Positions 35,439 to 44,205 of a DNA stretch of 62,160 nucleotides are shown in pieces. How positions within the stretch are numbered: position 1 is the stretch's first letter; the number at the start of each line of letters is the position of its first letter. A program made the translations under genes and the position numbers. Location of the stretch: contig URPH01000018.1 of the NCBI GenBank assembly GCA_900549665.1, forward strand, positions 1 through 62,160, in the 5' to 3' direction. The notes under the pieces are model-generated. The model made no database searches. It worked only from the letters and a program-made list of their open reading frames with translations, and was not told the origin of the DNA. The DNA is from an uncultured Lachnospiraceae bacterium (lineage in GTDB: Bacteria; Bacillota; Clostridia; Lachnospirales; Lachnospiraceae).

Positions 35439-36371
35439 TTATACAAATGAAATAACTTCATTTTTAGGTTTCACTGTTTTTTCTACCTTGATTGCATGCA
35501 GGACAGGACCTTCTTTTCCGTAGTCCTCAAAGTATTCGATCGCAATCCTGGCTGTGATCTTGATCCAGCTCTTCTGCTCCAGCTCAATGGCACGATCATA
35601 TTTACATGCATAGCCAAGAAAAGCCATATCCTCGGCACAACAGGTCATTGCCATACGTCCGGGAACAAAATATCCCTTCGGGAATTTGGGTGGATGCAAA
35701 ACATTGGCAACAAACTGGATGGTCTTGCCATCGTATCTTTCCAGATTGTCCAGAATATCAATATACCAGAAGCCATATCCGTTATCGTCCAAAACGATCG
35801 GATCCGCATTCAGGTCATACGGCAGATCCTCTTCCAGTGTGACATTCATTTCTCCGGTGGCATTTTCAAAGATAATCTCTGCCTGCTGATTTAAAGCTTT
35901 GATATTTCTCTTGTATCCGGCAATCTTGTCCTCCATGCCATCGCACCGGTTCATAATGATCAGTTCGGAACCTCTGATCTGCTCTGCAACCAGCGACTTC
36001 ATATTGGTAAAATAATTGGCAAAAGTCTTGCCGTTGATCATGGTAATCTGCTGCTCAACCTTCCAATGCCAGGGAAATTTGACATCCTTTAACATCCACA
36101 TACCATTAAACTCGATAATGATACGTCCCGGCTTGTACTTCTTTTCCAAAGCAATCAATTTCTGTGAGGTCAGATCTTCTTCATCCTCGATCACTTCCAT
36201 GATGGTACGGCTTTTTTTCAAAAGAGATGCATCATATTCATTTTCACCCTCTTCACATACGATTAAAAGGGTATCCTTTTTGCTCTGAAAATAAGGCTGG
36301 CTTATGGTATAAGTAATAAATTCTGTTTTACCACTATCCAGAAAACCACTGATAATATATACAGGAATCAT
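35439..36371 (-). CDS. G3E-family GTPase paralogue without the CxCC motif
   Basis: This 310-residue protein has the P-loop SGFLDSGKTEF at the N-terminus, a Walker B-like RIIIEFNGMW, and NRCD (base-binding) motifs in CobW order. The metal-binding CxCC of true CobW/ZNG1 chaperones is absent at its usual place; VCEEGENEYD takes the position of the NEFG loop. The gene follows the His-rich GTPase on the same strand 35 bp later, so the two may work together in metal delivery. Confidence 0.75.
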   Translation of the reverse strand: MIPVYIISGFLDSGKTEFITYTISQPYFQSKKDTLLIVCEEGENEYDASLLKKSRTIMEVIEDEEDLTSQKLIALEKKYKPGRIIIEFNGMWMLKDVKFPWHWKVEQQITMINGKTFANYFTNMKSLVAEQIRGSELIIMNRCDGMEDKIAGYKRNIKALNQQAEIIFENATGEMNVTLEEDLPYDLNADPIVLDDNGYGFWYIDILDNLERYDGKTIQFVANVLHPPKFPKGYFVPGRMAMTCCAEDMAFLGYACKYDRAIELEQKSWIKITARIAIEYFEDYGKEGPVLHAIKVEKTVKPKNEVISFV

Positions 36372-36406
36372 TGTTTTACTCCCTTGTGCTTCTATTTTCT
36401 AATTGA

Positions 36407-37594
36407 TTATGCTAAAAACAATGCACGAATGGCCTCTTCATTGATCTTGGAACCAATGACACAGATCTTACCGGTTGTTTCAGCGCTGCCATCACGAATA
36501 TCACTTTCTCCCGGAACATGGTCAAAGTGGATAAATCCTTCACCATCTGTAGGAACCATTCCTTTTGCACGAAGGATCATGCCATATTTGTCCTCATCTT
36601 CCAGAGCGTCCAGGCAAGCCTGAATCTGATCCTTTGTAAATTTGCTGGAGGTTTCAATACCAACGCTTGCGAATACATCATCGGCATGATGGTGTCCGTG
36701 ATGATCGTGGTCATGGTCGTGACATCCGCAGGTGCATCCCGGTCCATGATCATGATGATGTTCATGATCGTGGTCGTCGTGATCGTGATGATGCTCATGG
36801 TCGTGGTCATCGTGATCGTGGTGATGTTCATGCTCATGGTCGTGATCATCATGATCATGGTGATGCTCATGATCGTGGTCATCGTGATCGTGATGATGCT
36901 CATGGTCATGGTCATCGTGGTCGTGATGATGCTCATGATCATGGTCGTGCTCGTAAGCTTCCATAACTTCTTTCATCAGCTCTGCTTCCAGATCCTTTGC
37001 ATTTTCAATCGTCTCTAAGATCTTGCTGCCTTCCAGCTGATCCCACGGAGTGGTAATGATGGAAGCTTTTGCATTGTGTTCACGGATCAGTGCCACACAT
37101 GCATTAATCTTTTCCTCGCTCATTTCACCGGTACGGCTCAGGATAATGGTTCCGGCATGTTCGATCTGATTTTCGAAAAATTCACCAAAGTTCTTTAAAT
37201 AAGTCTTGCATTTCTTGGCATCCACAACTGCAACCGCACTATTCAGATGCACGCCCTCATCTCCGGTTGCTCCTTCAACAGCACGCATAACATCGGATAA
37301 TTTGCCGACGCCTGAGGGCTCAATCAAAATACGATCAGGATGATATTTGTCGAGTACTTCTTTTAATGCAGTACCAAAATCACCTACCAGTGAACAGCAG
37401 ATACATCCCGAGTTCATTTCTGTAATATTGATTCCGGAATCTTTTAAAAATCCACCGTCAATACCAATCTCACCAAATTCATTTTCAATTAAAACAACCT
37501 GTTCTCCCTGAAATGCCTCAGCAAGCATCTTTTTGATCAGAGTTGTTTTACCTGCTCCCAGAAATCCGGAAACAATATCAATTTTTGTTGCCAT
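36407..37594 (-). CDS. G3E GTPase metallochaperone (CobW/ZNG1 type) with long His/Asp tract
   Basis: This 395-residue protein has the P-loop GFLGAGKTTLIKKML, the NEFGE loop, the metal site GCICCSL (CxCC), ILIEPSGVG and a C-terminal domain. Between about residues 215 and 310 is a tract of mostly His and Asp with repeats of the form DHDHEHHHDHDD, then CTCGCHDHDHD. Such tracts hold many divalent ions; the family passes zinc or another metal to client proteins using GTP. The tract is unusually long. A zinc-uptake (Zur) control would be expected, but no Zur box is visible by eye. Confidence 0.85.
   Translation of the reverse strand: MATKIDIVSGFLGAGKTTLIKKMLAEAFQGEQVVLIENEFGEIGIDGGFLKDSGINITEMNSGCICCSLVGDFGTALKEVLDKYHPDRILIEPSGVGKLSDVMRAVEGATGDEGVHLNSAVAVVDAKKCKTYLKNFGEFFENQIEHAGTIILSRTGEMSEEKINACVALIREHNAKASIITTPWDQLEGSKILETIENAKDLEAELMKEVMEAYEHDHDHEHHHDHDDHDHEHHHDHDDHDHEHHHDHDDHDHEHEHHHDHDDHDHEHHHDHDDHDHEHHHDHGPGCTCGCHDHDHDHHGHHHADDVFASVGIETSSKFTKDQIQACLDALEDEDKYGMILRAKGMVPTDGEGFIHFDHVPGESDIRDGSAETTGKICVIGSKINEEAIRALFLA
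36690..36955 (-). repeat. Tandem triplet-like repeats encoding the His/Asp tract
   Basis: Units of about 33 bp built on GATCGTGGTCATCGTGATCG repeat several times and keep reading frames open on both strands. Expansion or contraction by slippage is likely and would change the number of metal-binding residues in steps of 11. Confidence 0.8.
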
Positions 37595-37735
37595 TTATAT
37601 CACCTTTCCTTTAAACATAATAACTATTGATCAGAAAGCATCAAACTCCGGACTTTCCAACCTTTAATAGTATAACACACTTTATTTGGAATAGTTTCAG
37701 TTTAGAAAATTTTAATTTTCGTACAATATATCATT

Positions 37736-38488
37736 TTAGCGGATTACCAGTTCCACCGGACAATGATCTGAGCCTTCAATATCTGTATGGATATCGGCAC
37801 TGACCAGACGGTCCTTTAAGCTTTCGGATACAACAAAATAGTCAATACGCCATCCGGCATTTTTTTCTCTTGCGTGGAAACGGTAGGACCACCAGGAGTA
37901 AATATCTTTTTTATCCGGATAGAAATAACGATAGGTATCGATCATCCCCGATTCGATCACTCTGCTGAAGGCGCCTCTTTCTTCATCGGTAAAACCGGCA
38001 TTGTGACGATTGGTCTTGGGATTTTTCAGATCAATCTCATTGTGTGCCACATTAAGGTCTCCACAGTAGATCACCGGCTTAGTTTCTTCCAGTTTTTTGA
38101 TATAGGCTAAAAAGTCCTTTTCCCACTGCATACGGTAATCAAGCCTTGCCAGCTCATTTTGGGAATTGGGCACATAAACCGTAATAAAATAAAAGTCTTC
38201 AAACTCCGCTGTGATCACACGCCCCTCATGGTCATGCTCCTCAATCCCGATTCCATAAGTCACGGAAATCGGTTCCTTTTTTGTAAACAGTGCAGTGCCG
38301 GAATAGCCCTTTTTTTCCGCAAAATTATAATATTGATGGTATCCGGGCAGCTCTAAATCCAGCTGACCGGCCTGCATCTTGGTCTCCTGCAGACAGAAAA
38401 TGTCAGCATCCAGCTTTTGAAATGATTCTAAAAATCCTTTTCCAACACAGGCTCTTAAGCCATTGACATTCCATGAAATAAATTTCAT
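37736..38488 (-). CDS. xthA: Exodeoxyribonuclease III (AP endonuclease)
   Basis: This is a 250-residue EEP-fold nuclease. It begins KFISWNVNGLRA with CLQETKMQ (Glu for metal), YCGDLNVAHNEIDL, and ends with GSDHCPVELVI, all standard ExoIII motifs. It removes abasic sites in base excision repair. The 140 bp between it and the G3E gene have no feature I can name. Confidence 0.92.
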   Translation of the reverse strand: MKFISWNVNGLRACVGKGFLESFQKLDADIFCLQETKMQAGQLDLELPGYHQYYNFAEKKGYSGTALFTKKEPISVTYGIGIEEHDHEGRVITAEFEDFYFITVYVPNSQNELARLDYRMQWEKDFLAYIKKLEETKPVIYCGDLNVAHNEIDLKNPKTNRHNAGFTDEERGAFSRVIESGMIDTYRYFYPDKKDIYSWWSYRFHAREKNAGWRIDYFVVSESLKDRLVSADIHTDIEGSDHCPVELVIR

Positions 38489-38546
38489 CTTGTATATTCC
38501 TCATATAGTAGTAATGTACAGGTTGGTCCCTGCCAGCCTCATTTTA

Positions 38547-38926
38547 TCATACATACGCTTCCACGACCATAACCTCTTTGTTGCAAAATGCAAATCCGAG
38601 CTTATAAATCCGTTCTTTGGGAATACCTGCAGCTAAAAGATCTGCTTCATATTGCCTGTATCATGTGCAAGCATTGCCCGGATAAATTCGTTGTAATACA
38701 GACTTCCATTGTCAAACATGCCTAAGATCTCATTTCGAAACATGCTCATAACTTCCTCATTAGTAACAGAAACATCACATTCCGTATATTCCTCACGCTT
38801 AACAACCTGATCTGCTTTTATATAACCGATCGCCAGCAATAACGACCACAGGCTGTTTTCATCGCCATCCATATATTGAAACGTAATATTTTCGTTGATC
38901 AGTTTGTGTACAACCTCACCCGACAT
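38547..38926 (-). pseudogene. AAA-ATPase/PD-(D/E)XK-type protein, C-terminal remnant
   Basis: The frame from 38926 reads DENSLWSLLLAIGYIKA and NEEVMSMFRNEILG then stops at 38633. Another frame continues YEADLLAAGIPKERIYKLGFAF to 38547, the usual end of AAA-ATPase-like proteins with a C-terminal PD-(D/E)XK nuclease. The N-terminal ATPase and a piece in the middle are missing. These genes are often present in many degraded copies in Lachnospiraceae and Bacteroidetes. Confidence 0.7.
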
Positions 38927-40188
38927 CAGGATAGCGCATGCAGTCTCCCCATGACTCTGTCATCCGCGATCACCCTGACAAAGATACCGTCCTCGCGGTA
39001 TTCACATTGAAGCACCTCTGCCTGTGTGCGCAGCATATGAAACTGTGCACCGGCATCATAGGGGATGAGCAGCTCATACTCTTTACGCCTGCCAAAAAGC
39101 TTATCCTCGATCGCATCCAAAAGCTCATCTATGCCAATTCCAAGACCTGCTGCCATATAGATTTTCTGGTCTATCACCTGAGGATAAACGACATCCTTAT
39201 CCATCATGACAACCTTGTCCATTTTGTTGTAGACATACAGCATTGGAATTTTCCCGGCACCAAGCTCCTCAAGCGTATCCTTTGTCACCTTCATATGTTC
39301 ACGGTAATGGGGATCTGAAAAGTCGATGACCTGTAAAAGTAAATCCGCATTTTTTACTTCCTCAAGAGTGGAGCGGAAGGCCTGCACCAGATTGTGCGGC
39401 AGCTCATTGATAAAGCCAACGGTATCTGACAGTAAAAAGCTCTTGCCATTCGCCCGCTCAACCTTGCGCACGGTCGTCTCCAAGGTTGCAAAAAGCATAT
39501 CTTTTTCAAATACCTGTTTTTCCTCATCTTTATTGCAGTTTTTCAAAAGCGCATTCATGACCGATGACTTTCCGGCATTGGTATACCCGACCAGGCCTAC
39601 CAGCGGAATTTCATTTTTCTGTCTGGCCTTTCTCTGGACATTGCGATCCTGCTCTACCTGTTTTAATTCTCTCCTAAGCGTTGCCAGCCGCTGCTCGATA
39701 TGTCTGCGGTCCAGCTCCAGCTTTTTCTCACCGGCACCTTTGTTACTCATGGCACCACTGCCACCGCCCTGTCTGCTCAACGCATCATGCAGTCCGACCA
39801 GTCTCGGCAGTGCATACTGAAGTGCTGCCACATCGACCTGCAATCTCGCTTCTCTGGTACGCGCTCTTTTTGAAAAAATCTCCAAGATCAACGTTGTCCG
39901 GTCCATGATCGGCATATGTAATTTCTGCTGCAGATTGCGAAGCTGCATCGGAGAAAGTGCATTATCAAAAATGATCAGATCCGCTTTTGTTTCCTCAGAC
40001 AATAAAAAGACCTGCTCCACCTTTCCGGTTCCGATATAAAATGCCTTGTTGACCGCGGCTGCATGCTGAGTAATCTCCCCGACGACCTCCAGTTCACAGG
40101 CAGCTGCCAACTCTGCAAGCTCTTCCATGGAATGTTCAAAATCCCGCTCTGAGCCAAGACATAACCCTACTAAAATTGCTTTTTCCAT
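38926..40188 (-). CDS. hflX: GTPase HflX
   Basis: This 420-residue protein has the HflX N-terminal domain (LIIFDNALSPMQLRNLQ, VMDRT-like IMDRTTLILEIF, ARTREARLQVDVAALQY) followed by the G domain: G1 GYTNAGKSS, G3 DTVGFINELPH, G4 YNKMD. It splits stalled or hibernating ribosomes during heat or antibiotic stress. A downstream tail of about 50 residues is typical. Confidence 0.93.
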   Translation of the reverse strand: MEKAILVGLCLGSERDFEHSMEELAELAAACELEVVGEITQHAAAVNKAFYIGTGKVEQVFLLSEETKADLIIFDNALSPMQLRNLQQKLHMPIMDRTTLILEIFSKRARTREARLQVDVAALQYALPRLVGLHDALSRQGGGSGAMSNKGAGEKKLELDRRHIEQRLATLRRELKQVEQDRNVQRKARQKNEIPLVGLVGYTNAGKSSVMNALLKNCNKDEEKQVFEKDMLFATLETTVRKVERANGKSFLLSDTVGFINELPHNLVQAFRSTLEEVKNADLLLQVIDFSDPHYREHMKVTKDTLEELGAGKIPMLYVYNKMDKVVMMDKDVVYPQVIDQKIYMAAGLGIGIDELLDAIEDKLFGRRKEYELLIPYDAGAQFHMLRTQAEVLQCEYREDGIFVRVIADDRVMGRLHALS

Positions 40189-40204
40189 AAAACTCCATCC
40201 AAAT

Positions 40205-40879
40205 TTATTTTTTTATCCTACTTTCCAGATATTCCTTCACATCCAGTAAGGATGGCAAAATCTGCTCGGACAGCTCTTCCATCTCCGACGTCGGCTCAGC
40301 CATATCCGGCACCATGATCGGTCTCATACCGGCGGCATAGGCTGAGCGGATGCCATTGTATGAATCCTCGATCGCATAAGCACATTCCGGCTCAACACAA
40401 AGCAGTTCACAGGCTTTTAAAAAGATCTCCGGATCCGGCTTGCTCTTTGAAACCATATCGCCGCAGACAACCTCATCAAAATAAGAAATCAGGTTACCTT
40501 CAGTCAACTCCCTCACAACAACCTCGCGTCTGGTCGAGGAAGCCAGTGCTACTTTGATCTTTTTCTCCTTTAAAAATCCGAGCAATTCCTTTACACCGGG
40601 CTTTTGCGGAAGATTTCCGTTTTTCGTCCGTTCAAAAAACAAAGCAGACATTTCCGCCTTGTATGTATCATAAGGAAAATCCTCTCCGTAACGCTGTTTC
40701 ATCTTTTCTCTGGTCAGCGCCGCATTGATACCGAGGCAGTCATGACAGGCAACCTCAATATCCGGAATATGATATTTTTCCGCAACCGGTATCCAGCAGT
40801 CAATGACCAGCTTTTCCGAATCAAAAATAACACCGTCCATGTCAAAAACGACAGCTTCTATTCTATCTTTGTTACACAT
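40205..40879 (-). CDS. HAD-superfamily phosphatase, beta-phosphoglucomutase-like
   Basis: This is a 224-residue protein with VVFDMDGVIFDSE (motif I), ALASSTRREVV (II), SKPDPEIFLKA (III) and AIEDSYNGIRSAYAAGM (IV). The cap domain is the small helical type of beta-PGM and 2-deoxyglucose-6-phosphate phosphatases. The substrate is likely a small phosphorylated sugar. It sits 16 bp upstream of hflX on the same strand. Confidence 0.87.
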   Translation of the reverse strand: MCNKDRIEAVVFDMDGVIFDSEKLVIDCWIPVAEKYHIPDIEVACHDCLGINAALTREKMKQRYGEDFPYDTYKAEMSALFFERTKNGNLPQKPGVKELLGFLKEKKIKVALASSTRREVVVRELTEGNLISYFDEVVCGDMVSKSKPDPEIFLKACELLCVEPECAYAIEDSYNGIRSAYAAGMRPIMVPDMAEPTSEMEELSEQILPSLLDVKEYLESRIKK

Positions 40880-40957
40880 ATAAGTTGTATTTTCCTTTCT
40901 TTTCCTCTTCCCTGCATGATTTTATCGAAGTATCCATTGCACAGGTCCTGCTCGCGA

Positions 40958-41725
40958 TTACCTTTCATAAACCAGCAGCAGTGTACCCTCCTGCACGGAT
41001 ATTTCCGCATCCTGTCCGATAAAGGAATTGCTCACACCCAATGCATGATCAGAAGTAAGTCTTCCCTCATATTCATATTTCAGACCGCGGATGAAGACTC
41101 CCTCTGCACAATCACTCAGACAGATCACGGAAAGATTTCCCTTCATGGCAGAAGAAAATTTCTTACAGTCCTTCCACAAAATCTCCATACGGATTCCCTC
41201 TCCCATCATGCAGATCCGGCAGCCCTTTTTGGCATAGCAGCTCATCAGCTGTATATTGGCAAGTGTATGAGAAACCCTTGCTCCACCATAGCCACCGTAT
41301 AAAAGGATCTCACGATATCCCTTTTTATATGCGTTAGCAACCGCTAACCCCATATCGGTATCATCCTTTTCAACCGGCACAATCTCATGCGGGATGTTGG
41401 CAGGTATTTTCTTCTTTTTTTCCTCTGATGACAATTCATCATATTCTCCGGCAAACGAATCCATATCACCGATAAAAAAATCCGGCATCATCTTATTTTT
41501 TAAAAGAAAATCCAGTCCGCCATCGGCAGCTATGAGATAAATATCTTTTTTAATCGTCTTACCGGCGCAGCCCGTATGACAGGTTGTACAATCGTGGTCA
41601 CAGTTTTCGTCCTGCGGTCCATATCCTGCCCATTTCAACAATGCCACAAGCTGTCCGGCTTCATTTCCCATGGGCGATGCCCCGATAATGATTGCCTGTT
41701 TATATTCAGTTAACGGCTGATTCAT
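40958..41725 (-). CDS. thiN: Thiamine pyrophosphokinase with Cys4 insert
   Basis: This 255-residue protein has AADGGLDFLLKNKMMPDFFIGDMDS, EKDDTDMGLAV and YGGYGGARVSHTLANIQL, the catalytic set of thiamine pyrophosphokinase, which makes thiamine diphosphate from thiamine and ATP. Typical bacterial ThiN has about 210 residues. The extra piece near residues 40-55 has C-x3-C-x2-C-x3-C with two His, which looks metal-binding. It overlaps the acyltransferase gene by 20 bp. Confidence 0.88.
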   Translation of the reverse strand: MNQPLTEYKQAIIIGASPMGNEAGQLVALLKWAGYGPQDENCDHDCTTCHTGCAGKTIKKDIYLIAADGGLDFLLKNKMMPDFFIGDMDSFAGEYDELSSEEKKKKIPANIPHEIVPVEKDDTDMGLAVANAYKKGYREILLYGGYGGARVSHTLANIQLMSCYAKKGCRICMMGEGIRMEILWKDCKKFSSAMKGNLSVICLSDCAEGVFIRGLKYEYEGRLTSDHALGVSNSFIGQDAEISVQEGTLLLVYER

Positions 41726-42884
41726 GATTGATTTCCCACCTTTGTAAGTTTACATAATATATAATTTTATTTTTACACCATGTTACCGCTTTTCCAACCA
41801 GAACGGAAAAGGCGATTGCTCCCACTACATACAATGCCTTAAATTCCGCCATCTGCTTTGGCAGATACAGATACCAGATATCACTGAGAAATGCGTTTTT
41901 ATCAAAATCCGCAAAGATTCCAAAGCATCGGTTGCACAGGAAAAACAAAGCTTTTACCAACAGTATGCCCATAAACTGGTGAAACATGATATCCCATGTA
42001 TGATTTCCCATAAAACGAAGTATTTTCACATCTTCTGTCATCCGCGCTAACACCTTGGAAACCGTGAGCCAGAATAAAATCCCGATACAGGCACTTAAAT
42101 AGGTTGCCACAACACCAAACGGATAATCGCAGGAGGACGGAATAGCATATACCACTCTTCCAAAATGTGCATTTAAAAGAAGTGCCCCGATCAGACAGCC
42201 GGAAAGAAGCCCCGTCACAGACAGTCTGTCTATGTATTTTTCCAGATAATTGTGATACCACATGCCCAGAATATAAAACGGCATAAAATATGCGATCCGG
42301 CACAATGGCTGGGGCATATTTTCCCACAATCCCTGTCCGGAAGCATACACAATCCATACTCCCATAACAAGATAAAGCAGCTGCCACACCGGATCCGTAA
42401 TCTGTTTTTTATGTAATAGCCCTAAGAGCGACGCCCCCAGAATATATAGAAACTGCACCATAAAGAAGGGAAATACAAACCACGCGCCCATATCCAGAAT
42501 AAACAGCTGAAAACTGTTGATCGGTGACAATAGCAGGGTCCTTATATTTACAGCTGCATCATATGTAAATCCGGTTTTTTGTAAGATAAGCAAAAGCAAT
42601 CCGTAAACCACATTCCAAAGCCAGAGCGGCACCAGCAGTTTTTTTACTTTTTTCCAAATAAATGCCACCGGCTTTGTAACCGTCCTGCCAGCCAGAAAAT
42701 AACCGGAGCCAAATACAAAGATTGCCAGATGGAATGCCCCGAAATGCATCCAGTTGGACAGCATTTCAAAACCGCCTCCGTCACAATGACTCAGGACAAC
42801 AAATAAAATACCAAAGCCATATAAATAACGGAATGCCTTATTTTCCTGTTTTAACTGCTCCTGTTCTGTCTGAAGCATACACAT
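41706..42884 (-). CDS. Acyltransferase-3 family membrane protein
   Basis: This is a 392-residue protein with about ten membrane segments. The N-terminal FRYLYGFGILFVVLSH.DG motif of acyltransferase-3 (OafA/NodX) is followed by FGSGYFLAGR and a C-terminal Lys/Arg tail. It likely transfers acetyl or other acyl groups to a surface sugar. Overlap with the thiN gene and position beside DHHW and MBOAT genes support a surface O-acylation cluster. Confidence 0.82.
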   Translation of the reverse strand: MCMLQTEQEQLKQENKAFRYLYGFGILFVVLSHCDGGGFEMLSNWMHFGAFHLAIFVFGSGYFLAGRTVTKPVAFIWKKVKKLLVPLWLWNVVYGLLLLILQKTGFTYDAAVNIRTLLLSPINSFQLFILDMGAWFVFPFFMVQFLYILGASLLGLLHKKQITDPVWQLLYLVMGVWIVYASGQGLWENMPQPLCRIAYFMPFYILGMWYHNYLEKYIDRLSVTGLLSGCLIGALLLNAHFGRVVYAIPSSCDYPFGVVATYLSACIGILFWLTVSKVLARMTEDVKILRFMGNHTWDIMFHQFMGILLVKALFFLCNRCFGIFADFDKNAFLSDIWYLYLPKQMAEFKALYVVGAIAFSVLVGKAVTWCKNKIIYYVNLQRWEINHESAVN

Positions 42885-42909
42885 TCACGCTTCCTTTCAT
42901 TTTTATCGA

Positions 42910-44037
42910 TCATTCATATTGATAGGTACCAAGCTCTGTATAAGCATAGAGATCATCCGCAAAGGAACGCTCTGCCAGCTCAAACACAATGATATCCGGT
43001 TGTATGATGTCGATATAGTCTTTCATATTGGTGTAATTAACTCTGGATCCGTAATATACCTCACGGTATCTGCCATAATAATAGCTCTCTCTGTTATCTA
43101 AAAAACTGTCGTGCAAGATCAAAATTGTCTTATCACTGAGCGCCTGCGGATTGTAAAAATACGCCAGATTGTTTCCGGGAACCACCGGGACATCCTTGCG
43201 GTTTTCTCCGTCCGAAGCAGCTGCCGGTATGAGAGAAGTCAGTACCGGTATCCGATCTTTGATCGAAAGTGATGACAGCTCCAGATTGATCATCTGGTAA
43301 TCCAGAGAAAAAGAATCCATCGACAATACCGGAATATCGGGATGGTCTTGTGCTATTTTTTCATCCAGTAAATGAAGTCCGTAAAAAGCACCGAGATCAT
43401 TCCAGTGCGCACAGTCATATTTTTCATTGTATATCTGCTCAGTCTTTGCCCTTTCCCGAAACTCCCGATCCGGAATAACGTATGAAACTCCGGCTTCTTC
43501 CAAATCGCCGCGCACAACATCCAGTGCGGTCTTTTTTGTTTCGTCCACATGAATGGAATCAGGCATATACTGCCCATATACGGACGATTTATTGGGGCAG
43601 ACCATCAGATAAAAATCAGCGCCGTTCTTTTTTGCATAGTCGGAGGTCCGCTTTGCATAAACGGCCAGGCTCTTTAGGAGCTCTGTGTTGATATTGGTTC
43701 TCTGATAATTTTTGATATAGCCGTCATCCGCCGGAAAAATATAACCGTCTTTTCCCTCCATGTGTATGCTCTCGGCAAAATCATCAAACACATAATATGA
43801 TACCAGATTATTAAACCGGATTGCCTGATCGCGGAAACCGATCCGGTCCTCTGCATAATGACCATACCACTCATTGTACAGCGCTGAAAAATGCAGTCCG
43901 GGCCATTCTGTCAGATTGCGGTTTTCAAGCTCCGATGCGATCTCCGGCTCAGTCCTTAACAGACATAGCGGTATCGTGATCATCAAAAGAAACGCGATTG
44001 AAAATATGAAATTGATTATTTGTTTTTTTCGTTCCAT
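42910..44037 (-). CDS. DHHW-family (AlgX/AlgJ-like) surface protein
   Basis: This 375-residue protein has one N-terminal membrane anchor (FIFSIAFLLMITIPLCLL). The outer domain has ENRNLTEWP, EGKDGYIFPADD, KYDCAHWNDLGAFYG (DxxHW) and LHDSFLD (GDS-like serine). This is the SGNH/AlgX-like layout used to move acetyl groups onto exported polysaccharide with an MBOAT partner, here the adjacent gene at 44206. Confidence 0.83.
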   Translation of the reverse strand: MERKKQIINFIFSIAFLLMITIPLCLLRTEPEIASELENRNLTEWPGLHFSALYNEWYGHYAEDRIGFRDQAIRFNNLVSYYVFDDFAESIHMEGKDGYIFPADDGYIKNYQRTNINTELLKSLAVYAKRTSDYAKKNGADFYLMVCPNKSSVYGQYMPDSIHVDETKKTALDVVRGDLEEAGVSYVIPDREFRERAKTEQIYNEKYDCAHWNDLGAFYGLHLLDEKIAQDHPDIPVLSMDSFSLDYQMINLELSSLSIKDRIPVLTSLIPAAASDGENRKDVPVVPGNNLAYFYNPQALSDKTILILHDSFLDNRESYYYGRYREVYYGSRVNYTNMKDYIDIIQPDIIVFELAERSFADDLYAYTELGTYQYE

Positions 44038-44205
44038 ATATCTGCCTTTACTTCTTTTTGGACTGGTTCTTTTTTAAACTGTTTCCATAGCTTTTATCCG
44101 AATCTATTTTCCTGCCGGGTTTTATCTTTCCGACTTTTCCTTCAAATATTACTTTCCGATTTTATTGTTCTGACTTCTATCTGAATTTCTTACGTCTTAT
44201 CCAAA

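Noticed and set aside
36518..37018. Long open frames on both strands across the His/Asp tract
   Set aside because: They come from the triplet-like DNA repeat; only the minus-strand frame has the G3E motifs.
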